Source: 13-2-20CM-66-19 sp963760225
GTDB lineage: Bacteria; Pseudomonadota; Gammaproteobacteria; Steroidobacterales; Steroidobacteraceae
Reading direction: 5' to 3'
Assembly: GCA_963760225.1 (NCBI GenBank)
Contig: CAVXCD010000003.1
Span: 1,612,001 to 1,676,000 of the forward strand
DNA length: 64,000 nt
The position numbers and the translations under genes were made by a program. Of the stretch, positions 28,439-35,708 are shown in pieces; the first letter of the stretch is position 1; every line of letters starts with the position of its first letter. A model generated the notes under the pieces. It was given only the letters and a program-made list of their open reading frames with translations, had not been told where the DNA came from and ran no database searches.

Positions 28439-28582
28439 GGGCGCAACTATAGCGACGCCGTCCCGCGCTCCAGAACGAATGATTGCTTCTGAAGTGCTGC
28501 GTGGCGGTTATGGCACGGTTACGGGCGGCTCACAGGGCGGTTGCGCCTTGAGTTAGTCTTGAGCCATGAAGGTCCACCGGTC
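28439..28582. promoter_or_regulatory. divergent control region of cysH and the CysB-like gene
   Basis: 144 bases separate the start of cysH (minus) and the LysR-type gene (plus). LysR regulators commonly bind such divergent regions. The stretch is less GC-rich at about 28470-28530. No exact operator or promoter boxes can be assigned by eye. Confidence 0.35.
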
Positions 28583-29554
28583 ATGAAACTACACCAGCTG
28601 CGTTACCTCGCCGCCGTCGCCCAGAGCGGTCTCAATATCACCGCCGCGGCACACAAGCTGCACACCTCGCAGCCCGGGGTGAGCAAGCAGATCAAGCTGC
28701 TCGAGGACGAGCTGGGCTTCCAGGTGTTCGTGCGCGAGGGGCGCAACCTGACGCGCATCACCCCCGCCGGGCAGCAGGTCATCGAGCGCGCCATGCGGAT
28801 CCTGCAGGAGGCGCAGAGCATCCGCAGCCTCTCGACGGAGCTGCGCGACGAGGGTAAGGGGAGCCTGTCGATCGGCACGACGCATACCCAGGCGCGTTAC
28901 GTGCTGCCGGACGTGATTCGCGAGTTCCGCTCGCGCTACCCCCAGGTGCGGCTCAACCTGCACCAGGGCACCTCGGAGCAGATCGCCGAGATGGTGAGCG
29001 GCGATCGCATCGACTGCGCCATCGCCACCGGTTCGGAGCACCTCTTCAGCGAGCTGACGCTGTTGCCCTGCTACCGCTGGCACCGCACCGTGATCGTTCC
29101 GGCGGGCCATCCGCTCGCGGACGGCTCCCGCCTCACCTTGAAGGCGCTGGCGGCGTGGCCGCTCATCACCTACACGTTCAGCTTCACCGGACCCTCCTCG
29201 CTCCACCAGGCGTTTGCCAAGGTGGGGCTGACGCCGAACGTGGCGATCACCGCGCGCGATGCCGACGTCATCCAGACCTACGTGCGGCTCGGGCTCGGCG
29301 TCGGGATCGTGGCGCACATGGCGATCGACGAGCACGATCCGGGCCTGACCGCTATCGACGCGGCGCACCTGTTCGCCGCGCATACCACCTGGCTCGGCTT
29401 TCGCCGCGGCACGCTGCTGCGCAAGTACATGTACGAATTCGCGCAGCTGCTGGCGCCGCACCTGGAACGGCGCGTAGTGGAGCGCGCGCACCGCGCTGCT
29501 TCCGCCGAACAGGTGGCGGCGCTGTTTGCCGATACCGTGCTGCCGCAGCGCTGA
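28583..29554 (+). CDS. cysB: CysB-like LysR-family transcriptional regulator
   Basis: 323 residues. The N-terminal winged helix-turn-helix is MKLHQLRYLAAVAQSGLNITAAA with HTSQPGVSKQIKLLEDELG. The C-terminal periplasmic-binding-like domain resembles CysB/Cbl (TTHTQARYVLPDVIREF, ITYTFSFTGPSSL). CysB activates sulfate assimilation when cysteine is low, using N-acetylserine as inducer. The position between cysH and cysI operons fits. CysB versus Cbl cannot be settled here. Confidence 0.88.
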   Translation: MKLHQLRYLAAVAQSGLNITAAAHKLHTSQPGVSKQIKLLEDELGFQVFVREGRNLTRITPAGQQVIERAMRILQEAQSIRSLSTELRDEGKGSLSIGTTHTQARYVLPDVIREFRSRYPQVRLNLHQGTSEQIAEMVSGDRIDCAIATGSEHLFSELTLLPCYRWHRTVIVPAGHPLADGSRLTLKALAAWPLITYTFSFTGPSSLHQAFAKVGLTPNVAITARDADVIQTYVRLGLGVGIVAHMAIDEHDPGLTAIDAAHLFAAHTTWLGFRRGTLLRKYMYEFAQLLAPHLERRVVERAHRAASAEQVAALFADTVLPQR

Positions 29555-29585
29555 ACAGGCGTTTTGCCAGGGGCAGCGCGACCCT

Positions 29586-30095
29586 TCAGCGCCCACCCGC
29601 GCCGAACAAGCGCTGACGGCGGATGGCGACCTGCGGCGCGCCCGCCTGATAGGCGACGTCGTAGCGCGCGAGGGCACGCAGCGCCGCCTGCGGGTCCTCG
29701 CCGGCGGCCAGCTCGAGCGCATCGAAGCCGCAGCGCGCCAGCAGGAACACCTGGTCCTGGCGCACGCCCGCGCCCACCGCACGCAGCTCGCCCGTAAAGC
29801 CGAAGCGCTCGCGCAGCAGCCGCGCGTGGGAATAGCCGCGGCCGTCGCCCGGATTGGGGAACTCGACCGCCACGAGGCTTAGGCAGGGGAGCTCGGCGGC
29901 GAGCTCCTCGACGCGCTCAGCGGGAGCGAGCTGCACGCCCAGGCGAGCAGCGCGGCCGCGCGAGCCCCGCGGGTCGGCGCGCCACTGCGCGAAGGGGACG
30001 ATGAGCGCGGCATCGCCCGGCGGGTCGGCGGGATCCTCACCCGGATAACGCCACTCGTCGGCGAGCCACTCACGCCGCCGCAGGATGTGTCGCAT
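29586..30095 (-). CDS. DUF934 protein, partner of sulfite reductase
   Basis: 169 residues starting MRHILRRREWLADEW, with the family motif LVAVEFPNPGDGRGYSHARLLRER. DUF934 genes typically follow CysI-type sulfite reductase in proteobacteria, and here the start overlaps the cysI stop by 26 bases. The biochemical role is not established; a function in sulfite reduction is inferred from this linkage. Confidence 0.85.
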   Translation of the reverse strand: MRHILRRREWLADEWRYPGEDPADPPGDAALIVPFAQWRADPRGSRGRAARLGVQLAPAERVEELAAELPCLSLVAVEFPNPGDGRGYSHARLLRERFGFTGELRAVGAGVRQDQVFLLARCGFDALELAAGEDPQAALRALARYDVAYQAGAPQVAIRRQRLFGAGGR

Positions 30096-31725
30096 AGGCG
30101 CGCTCGGTGAAGGGGGCGAGTCCCAGGCGCCGCAGCGTATCGATGAAGCGCTCGCCGTCGAGTCGCAGGCCGCGATAGGTCTCGACGATGCGCTCGATGG
30201 TGCCGGCAACTTCAGCGCGCGGCACTGACGGACCGATCACCTCGCCGAGCGCGGTGAAGCCGGTGGCCGAGCCGCCGAGGCTGATCTGGTACCACTCCTC
30301 GCCGTGCTTGTCGACGCCGAGCACGCCGATGTGCCCGACGTGATGGTGCCCGCAGGCGTTCATGCAGCCGGACATCTTGATCTCGATCTCGCCGAGGTCG
30401 TAGAGATAATCGAGGTCGTTGAAGCGTTGCTGGATGTCGCGGGCCACGCTGATGGTCGAGGCGTTTGCGAGCGAGCAGAAGTCGAGTCCCGGGCAGGCGA
30501 TCATGTCGGTCAGCGTGCCGATGTTGGGCATGGCGAGCCCGAGCTGCGTCAGCTCGCGCCACACCCCGTAGAGCTCGTGCTGCGGCACGTCCGCGAGCAG
30601 CAGGTTCTGGGTGTGGGTGGTGCGTACCAGGCCGAAGCTGACGCGCTCGGCGAGCGCTGCGACCGCCTCCATCTGTGCGGCGCTCATGTCGCCGGGCACC
30701 GCGCCGTGGGCTTTGAGCGACACGAACACCGCGCGGTAGCCGGACACGCGGTGGGCGCGCGTGTTATAGCGGTGCCACGCCAGGAACTGCGGCCCGCGCC
30801 CGGTGGTCACGTCGCTGTCGGGCAATGCCGCATACGGCGGCGGCGCGAAACAGGCGCGCACGCGGGCAATCTCCGCTGGCGGCAGCAAAGGCGCGTAGTC
30901 GCGCGCGGCCTGCCACTCGGCCTCCACCTGCTCGCGAAAGCGCTCCGCGCCGAGGCTTTTCACCAGTACCTTGATGCGCGCCTTGTTGAGGTTGTCACGG
31001 CGACCGTGGCGGTTGTAGACGCGCAGGATCGCCTCGAGATAGGACAGCAGGTGCGGGAGCGGCAGGAACTCGCGGATGCATACGCCGATGACCGGCGCGC
31101 GCCCCAGGCCCCCGCCCACCAGCACGGTGAAGCCGATCTGCCCGTGCGCGTCGCGCTGCAGATGCAGGCCGATGTCATGCACCTCCGAGGCGGCGCGATC
31201 CTCGGGCGAGCCGGTCACGGCGATCTTGAACTTGCGCGGCAGGTAGGTGAACTCGGGGTGCAGCGTCGCCCACTGGCGGATGATCTCGCAGTACGGACGC
31301 GGATCGTCGACCTCGTCGCGGGCGATGCCGGCCAGGTGATCGGCGGTGACGTTGCGCACGCAATTGCCGCTGGTCTGCATGGCGTGCATCTGCACGGTGG
31401 CGAGCTCGGCCAGGATCTGCGGCACGTCGGCGAGCTGCGGCCAGTTGAGCTGCAGGTTCTGGCGCGTGGTGAAGTGCCCGTAGCCGCGGTCGTAGCGGCG
31501 CGCGACGTCGGCGAGCTTGCGCAGCTGGGTGGAGCTGAGCAGGCCGTAGGGGATCGCGATGCGCAGCATCGGCGCGTGACGCTGGATGTACAGCCCGTTG
31601 CGCAGGCGCAGCGGCCGAAACTGCTCCTCCGTCAGCTCGCCGGCGAGATGACGGCGCGTCTGGTCGCGGAACTCCGCGACCCGCTGATCGACCAGCGCCT
31701 GGTCCAGCTCGTCATAGCGGTACAT
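30070..31725 (-). CDS. cysI: sulfite reductase hemoprotein subunit
   Basis: 551 residues from the ATG at 31725 (MYRYDELDQALVDQRV). Siroheme/[4Fe-4S] ligand motifs are CPGLDFCSLAN and SGCMNACGHHH, and the substrate region has YGHFTTRQNLQLNW. It reduces sulfite to sulfide with six electrons. No cysJ flavoprotein is adjacent, so electrons may come from ferredoxin or another reductase. Nitrite reductase is the main alternative; linkage to DUF934, cysG and cysH favours sulfite. Confidence 0.9.
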   Translation of the reverse strand: MYRYDELDQALVDQRVAEFRDQTRRHLAGELTEEQFRPLRLRNGLYIQRHAPMLRIAIPYGLLSSTQLRKLADVARRYDRGYGHFTTRQNLQLNWPQLADVPQILAELATVQMHAMQTSGNCVRNVTADHLAGIARDEVDDPRPYCEIIRQWATLHPEFTYLPRKFKIAVTGSPEDRAASEVHDIGLHLQRDAHGQIGFTVLVGGGLGRAPVIGVCIREFLPLPHLLSYLEAILRVYNRHGRRDNLNKARIKVLVKSLGAERFREQVEAEWQAARDYAPLLPPAEIARVRACFAPPPYAALPDSDVTTGRGPQFLAWHRYNTRAHRVSGYRAVFVSLKAHGAVPGDMSAAQMEAVAALAERVSFGLVRTTHTQNLLLADVPQHELYGVWRELTQLGLAMPNIGTLTDMIACPGLDFCSLANASTISVARDIQQRFNDLDYLYDLGEIEIKMSGCMNACGHHHVGHIGVLGVDKHGEEWYQISLGGSATGFTALGEVIGPSVPRAEVAGTIERIVETYRGLRLDGERFIDTLRRLGLAPFTERAYATHPAAA

Positions 31726-31840
31726 CGTGCCTACGACTATAGGCCGGCGGCCGCGGGCCCCTGATACCGTGTGGTTTGGTGCACCTCTTTCTGGGGTTAT
31801 GAGCGTGTGCAACACTAGCGCACAGCGCGAGGAGGCGGAC

Positions 31841-32296
31841 GTGGCAGGACTTTACTTCGAGCAATTCGACGTCGGGCAGCGCTTCGAGCACCTGGTGCGG
31901 CGCACCGTCACCGAGACCGACAACCTGCTGTTCAGCGCGCTCACCATGAACCCGGCGGCCATCCACCTCGATGCGGAATACTCGCGCGGAACCGCCTTCG
32001 GCCAGCGCCTCGTCAACAGTGTGTTCACCCTCGGGCTGCTGGTCGGGTTGTCGGTGTACGACACCACCTACGGCACCACCGTCGGCAACCTCGGCTGGGA
32101 GGAGGTGCGCTTTCCGCGCCCGGTACTGATCGGCGACACGCTGCACGCGGCCACCACGGTGCTCTCCAAGCGCGAGAGCCGCTCGCACCCGGAAGGCGGC
32201 ATCGTGGTATTCGAGCATCGTGCGTGGAATCAGCGCGACGAGGAGGTGGCCTCCGGCCGCCGAGCGGCGCTGATGCTGAAGCGGCCGCAGGCATGA
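31841..32296 (+). CDS. MaoC-family acyl-CoA hydratase
   Basis: 151 residues of hotdog fold. The hydratase motif appears as FSALTMNPAAIHLDAEYS, with Asn and His kept but no Asp before NP, as in some mesaconyl-CoA hydratase-like members. I chose the GTG at 31841 because GAGGAGG sits about 6 bases upstream; an ATG at 31799 is in frame but lacks a good site. The stop overlaps the next gene (ATGA), a CoA-ester lyase, so the two probably act on the same C4-C5 acyl-CoA. Confidence 0.82.
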   Translation: MAGLYFEQFDVGQRFEHLVRRTVTETDNLLFSALTMNPAAIHLDAEYSRGTAFGQRLVNSVFTLGLLVGLSVYDTTYGTTVGNLGWEEVRFPRPVLIGDTLHAATTVLSKRESRSHPEGGIVVFEHRAWNQRDEEVASGRRAALMLKRPQA

Positions 32297-33261
32297 GCGG
32301 CACGCGGACCGCCGGGGCCGCGGACCTGCCGGCTGCGGCGGGCGCTCCGAGCGCCATGCGTTCCTGGCTGTTCGTGCCCGGCGACAGCGACCGCAAGCAG
32401 GAGCGGGCGGTGACGACGGCCGCCGACGCGGTGATCCTCGACCTGGAGGACTCCGTCGCCCCGGCGCAACTGCCGTACGCGCGCGAGCGGGTCGGCCAGC
32501 TGCTGCGTGCGCGGCCGCGCGTCGCGGGGCCGCAGCTGTGGGTGCGTGTCAACGGCCCGGCGAGCGGGCTGCTGCACACGGACCTCGCCGAGATCTGCGC
32601 CGCCGGTGCGCTGCCCGACGGGGTGGTGCTGCCGAAGGTGTCGGCGGCCGACGAGATCACCGACGTGGCGCAGTACCTCGCGACGCTGGAAACCGGCTTC
32701 GGACGCGCCGCCGGAAGCACGCGGCTGCTGGTGATCGCCACCGAGACTGCGGCGGGAGTGCTGGCGCTGCCGCACTACCCGCTGCAACTGCGCGGCTCGC
32801 CCGAGGCGGCACGGCTCGCCGGACTAACCTGGGGGGCCGAGGATCTCGGCACCGCCGTCGGCGCGCTCGGCCGCCGCGAGGCGAGCGGCGCGCTGACCTT
32901 CACGTTCCAACTCGCGCGCACCAGCTGCCTGCTGGCCGCGGCCGCGCTCGGGGTTCAGGCCATCGACGGCGTGCACAGCGACTTCCGTGATTCCGCGGGG
33001 CTGCAGCAGGAGCTCGAGAGCGCGCGCCGCGACGGCTTCAGCGGCAAGCTCGCCATTCACCCCGGGCAGATCGCCGCCATCAACGCCGCGTTCACCCCGA
33101 GCGAGGCAGAGTGCGAGCAGGCGCGCCGTGTCGTCGCCGCGTTCGCCGCCGCGCCCGGGGCTGGGGTGGTGAGCCTCGACGGACGCATGATTGACCGGCC
33201 GCACCTGCTGCAGGCGCAGCGCCTGCTGCAGGCTGCAGGCACACCGCGGGGAGAGGCGTGA
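32293..33261 (+). CDS. CoA-ester lyase (HpcH/HpaI, CitE-like)
   Basis: 322 residues. The TIM-barrel signatures of CitE-type enzymes are present (RSWLFVPGDSDRK, DAVILDLEDSVAP, LVIATETAAGVLAL, GLTWGAEDLGTAVG, KLAIHPGQIAAINAAF). Family members cleave malyl-, citramalyl- or methylmalyl-CoA. Coupling with the MaoC hydratase suggests hydration of an unsaturated dicarboxylic acyl-CoA followed by cleavage. The exact substrate is not visible. Confidence 0.85.
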   Translation: MSGTRTAGAADLPAAAGAPSAMRSWLFVPGDSDRKQERAVTTAADAVILDLEDSVAPAQLPYARERVGQLLRARPRVAGPQLWVRVNGPASGLLHTDLAEICAAGALPDGVVLPKVSAADEITDVAQYLATLETGFGRAAGSTRLLVIATETAAGVLALPHYPLQLRGSPEAARLAGLTWGAEDLGTAVGALGRREASGALTFTFQLARTSCLLAAAALGVQAIDGVHSDFRDSAGLQQELESARRDGFSGKLAIHPGQIAAINAAFTPSEAECEQARRVVAAFAAAPGAGVVSLDGRMIDRPHLLQAQRLLQAAGTPRGEA

Positions 33262-33301
33262 AGCGGCGGCGCTGACCCCGGGCGAGATCGGCTTAGCCAC
33301 G

Positions 33302-33318
33302 CCCCCGCTAGGCGGGGG
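33302..33318. terminator. short GC hairpin between convergent genes
   Basis: A seven-base stem (CCCCCGC and GCGGGGG) with a three-base TAG loop overlaps the mocA-like stop codon. It lies between the convergent lyase and mocA-like genes. There is no T-tract, so a terminator role is uncertain. Confidence 0.25.
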
Positions 33319-33922
33319 GCGGCTCGAGCGCCAGCAGGTCTTCGGGCGTGTCGATGTCGACGGCGGCACTTGGCATCACCACGCGCACCACCCGGTCGGC
33401 ATTACGCCGCAGCAGCGCACGTGCGCCGCTATCGCCGCGCAGCTCCGCGAGCTCGCGGAAGCTGGTGCGCGGAAAGATGGCCGGTGCCCCGCAGGTGCCG
33501 CCATAGAGTGCCGCGGCGATGTAGTGCGGCTGCCGGCGCCAGGTGCCGGCGAGGCGCCGCAGATCATCGGCGGTGACGGCCGCCTGGTCGGCGAGCAACA
33601 GCAGCACGCCGCTGCAGCTCGCCGGCAGTCGGGCGACGGCGGCGCGGATCGAGCTGCCGAGCCCCTCACGCCACTCCTGGTTCACCACCACGGACCCGGG
33701 GGAATGCTTCAGCAGCGGCGCGAGCTGCGCCGCGTGCGCCCCGAGCACGACGATCACGGCGTTGCCGGCGACTTCGGCCGCGCGCGTGATCGCGGTGTGC
33801 AGCAGCGGCCTTCCTGTGACCCGCACCAGCTGCTTGGCAGAGCCGAAGCGCGTCGAGGCGCCCGCCGCGAGCACCACGGCGTACAGCCCCTCGCGGCTCC
33901 TCGTAGCAGCGTCGCCGCTCAT
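33308..33922 (-). CDS. MobA/MocA-like nucleotidyltransferase
   Basis: 204 residues with the NTP-transferase signature YAVVLAAGASTRFGSAKQL and LLLLADQAAVTADDL. This group attaches CMP or GMP to molybdopterin (MocA/MobA). It lies with an xdhC gene on the same strand, which points to maturation of a molybdenum hydroxylase such as a xanthine dehydrogenase or CO-dehydrogenase-type enzyme. The start ATG at 33922 overlaps the preceding gene's stop. Confidence 0.82.
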   Translation of the reverse strand: MSGDAATRSREGLYAVVLAAGASTRFGSAKQLVRVTGRPLLHTAITRAAEVAGNAVIVVLGAHAAQLAPLLKHSPGSVVVNQEWREGLGSSIRAAVARLPASCSGVLLLLADQAAVTADDLRRLAGTWRRQPHYIAAALYGGTCGAPAIFPRTSFRELAELRGDSGARALLRRNADRVVRVVMPSAAVDIDTPEDLLALEPPPA

Positions 33923-34461
33923 GCGCGCCCTGCCGCGGGCTCCTCGAGGCTGATACCCGCCGGCAGCGCGGCAGCCACGCGCGCGAACGCCTGGCGCTCC
34001 TGCACAATGGAATCGGCGTCGATGCCACTCACCGCACGCCATTCGGCCGTCGACAGCCCGCCGAGCGATCCCGCGATGGCCTCGCGCCGCGTGCTCCAGG
34101 ACGCGCCGCAAAAGTCCGCGAACTCGCGCCAGCCGCCGCTGCGGCCCGCGACCGCCGCCTCGAGCAGCGTCAGCGCCTCGCGGCTGCTGCCGCGGCGGCC
34201 GAGTGCCTGCGCGAGGGCGGATCGCTCCCTGCCCCGGCCGGGCGCGGCACGCGCGTGGTCGGCGAGTCGCTGGTCGCGCTTCTCGAACGCGGTGAGCTCG
34301 AGCACCAGGTAGTCCAAGCACGCCTGGCGCAGCGGCGCGGGCGCCTCGCCGAAGTCAGCGGCCGGGGCGCCGGGCACGCCGGCGCAGGCGCGGGCGACCG
34401 CGGCGCAGTGACGATGCTCCAATTCGAGCTGTCCGCTAATGAGCTGCACCTCGCTCGACAC
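33919..34461 (-). CDS. hypothetical protein between mocA-like and xdhC genes
   Basis: 180 residues, Ala/Arg-rich, apparently all helical and soluble. An early ELEHRHC and several Glu/His positions recall a helical bundle, but I recognise no family. It lies 12 bases after xdhC and overlaps the mocA-like start by four bases (ATGA), so it is almost certainly co-translated with a molybdo-enzyme maturation set and may be a chaperone-type factor. Confidence 0.6.
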   Translation of the reverse strand: MSSEVQLISGQLELEHRHCAAVARACAGVPGAPAADFGEAPAPLRQACLDYLVLELTAFEKRDQRLADHARAAPGRGRERSALAQALGRRGSSREALTLLEAAVAGRSGGWREFADFCGASWSTRREAIAGSLGGLSTAEWRAVSGIDADSIVQERQAFARVAAALPAGISLEEPAAGRA

Positions 34462-34473
34462 GAATTTCAGATC

Positions 34474-35574
34474 CTATAACACCCTGACTGTGCCGAGCAC
34501 CGCAGCCGTGTCCGCCTGGTGCAGGAAGGCATGCACCTCGGAAACAATCGCGAGCGCTATCGCTTCGGGGCTGCGTCCGCCGAGGGGCAGGCCCACCGGC
34601 GCGTACAGGCGAGCTTCCAGCCGCTGTCGATCAGCGCCGAGCTCCGCCAGCAGCCGCTGGCGGCGCGACGCGGGACCGAGCAGACCGACGTAGCCGATGG
34701 CGCTTCTCGCCAGCGCCCGCAGCCAGGCGAGGTCGGACGGCAGGTGATGGCTCATGACCACGGCTGCACGGTAGTGCTGCGGATCGAGCAGCGCGTGCAG
34801 CTCGCCGGCCGGCGCGAGCAGCACCCGCTCGGCGGCCGGGAAGTGCGCGGCCACCGCGTAGGCGGCGCGATGGTCCGCCAGCGTGACCTTCCAGCCGAGC
34901 CGCGCAGCGAGATCCACCACCGGTGCGGCATCCGGTCCCGCACCGAGCAGCAGGATGCGCGGCGGCAGCGACAGCGGCACCACGAACAGCCGCCACCCCG
35001 GGTGTTCCAGCCAGCGGCATGCCCCGCTTGCGGCGGCCGAGGCCAGCGCCTGCCGCACCGCCGCTGAGCTGAGGGCACCGTCCGAGCCTTGCGGCACCAG
35101 CGCCGGCCCCGGCACCGGCGCGGGCAGGGCGAGGCTGCCGCAGGGCGGCCCGTCGCCGGATGATTGCGCCACCACGCCGATCGCGGTCGGCTGATACGCG
35201 GCGAGGGCGGCCGAGAGATGCGTGAGCGGCTGCCAGTCGTTGTCAGGGCCTGCCCGCACCAGCAGGATCTGCATGGCGCCCTCGCAGCCGAGTCCCAGGC
35301 CCCACAACAGCTCCTCGCTGCCGCGCATGTCGTAGCGCACCTCGCGCGGCTGGCCAGCGGCGATGACGCCGCGTGCGTGCTCGCGCAGATCCCCCTCCAG
35401 GCAGCCGCCGGAGATCAGCCCCGCGTACTCACCGTCGGCCGCGATGAGAATGAGTGCACCCGGCTTGCGATAGGTGGAGCCGCTGGTGTGCGTCAGCACG
35501 CCGAGCGCAAGTGCGCGCCCGGCGGCGCGCTCGCGCTCGAACAACGGCAGCAGGGGACCGAGCGAGGCTTCCAC
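34474..35574 (-). CDS. xdhC: XdhC-family molybdenum hydroxylase maturation factor
   Basis: 366 residues. The N-terminal XdhC/CoxI domain has THTSGSTYRKPGALILI and LISGGCLEGDLREHA. The C-terminal Rossmann domain has RILLLGAGPDAAPVVDLAARLG and ends with LYAPVGLPLGGRSPEAIALAI. XdhC proteins bind and protect the sulfurated molybdenum cofactor and insert it into hydroxylases. No hydroxylase structural genes are in the window. Confidence 0.9.
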   Translation of the reverse strand: MEASLGPLLPLFERERAAGRALALGVLTHTSGSTYRKPGALILIAADGEYAGLISGGCLEGDLREHARGVIAAGQPREVRYDMRGSEELLWGLGLGCEGAMQILLVRAGPDNDWQPLTHLSAALAAYQPTAIGVVAQSSGDGPPCGSLALPAPVPGPALVPQGSDGALSSAAVRQALASAAASGACRWLEHPGWRLFVVPLSLPPRILLLGAGPDAAPVVDLAARLGWKVTLADHRAAYAVAAHFPAAERVLLAPAGELHALLDPQHYRAAVVMSHHLPSDLAWLRALARSAIGYVGLLGPASRRQRLLAELGADRQRLEARLYAPVGLPLGGRSPEAIALAIVSEVHAFLHQADTAAVLGTVRVL

Positions 35575-35708
35575 TGGGAGCTGATTATGCCAGCCATCGC
35601 CGCAGCCGGATGCCGTCGCGCCGGGCCGCCGCGCACACGCTGTCGTTGCGCACCCGCTGGCGCGTCAGTAGAGTCGCAGCGCCTTTGACACCTGACAAAT
35701 CCAGCTCG

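Noticed and set aside
34474..35574. Possible xanthine dehydrogenase structural gene
   Set aside because: Only the XdhC accessory motifs are present; there are no molybdopterin-, FAD- or 2Fe-2S-binding subunits in the window.
35685..35690. TTGACA upstream of thrA as a sigma-70 -35 box
   Set aside because: A matching -10 would fall on the start codon and no such hexamer is present.
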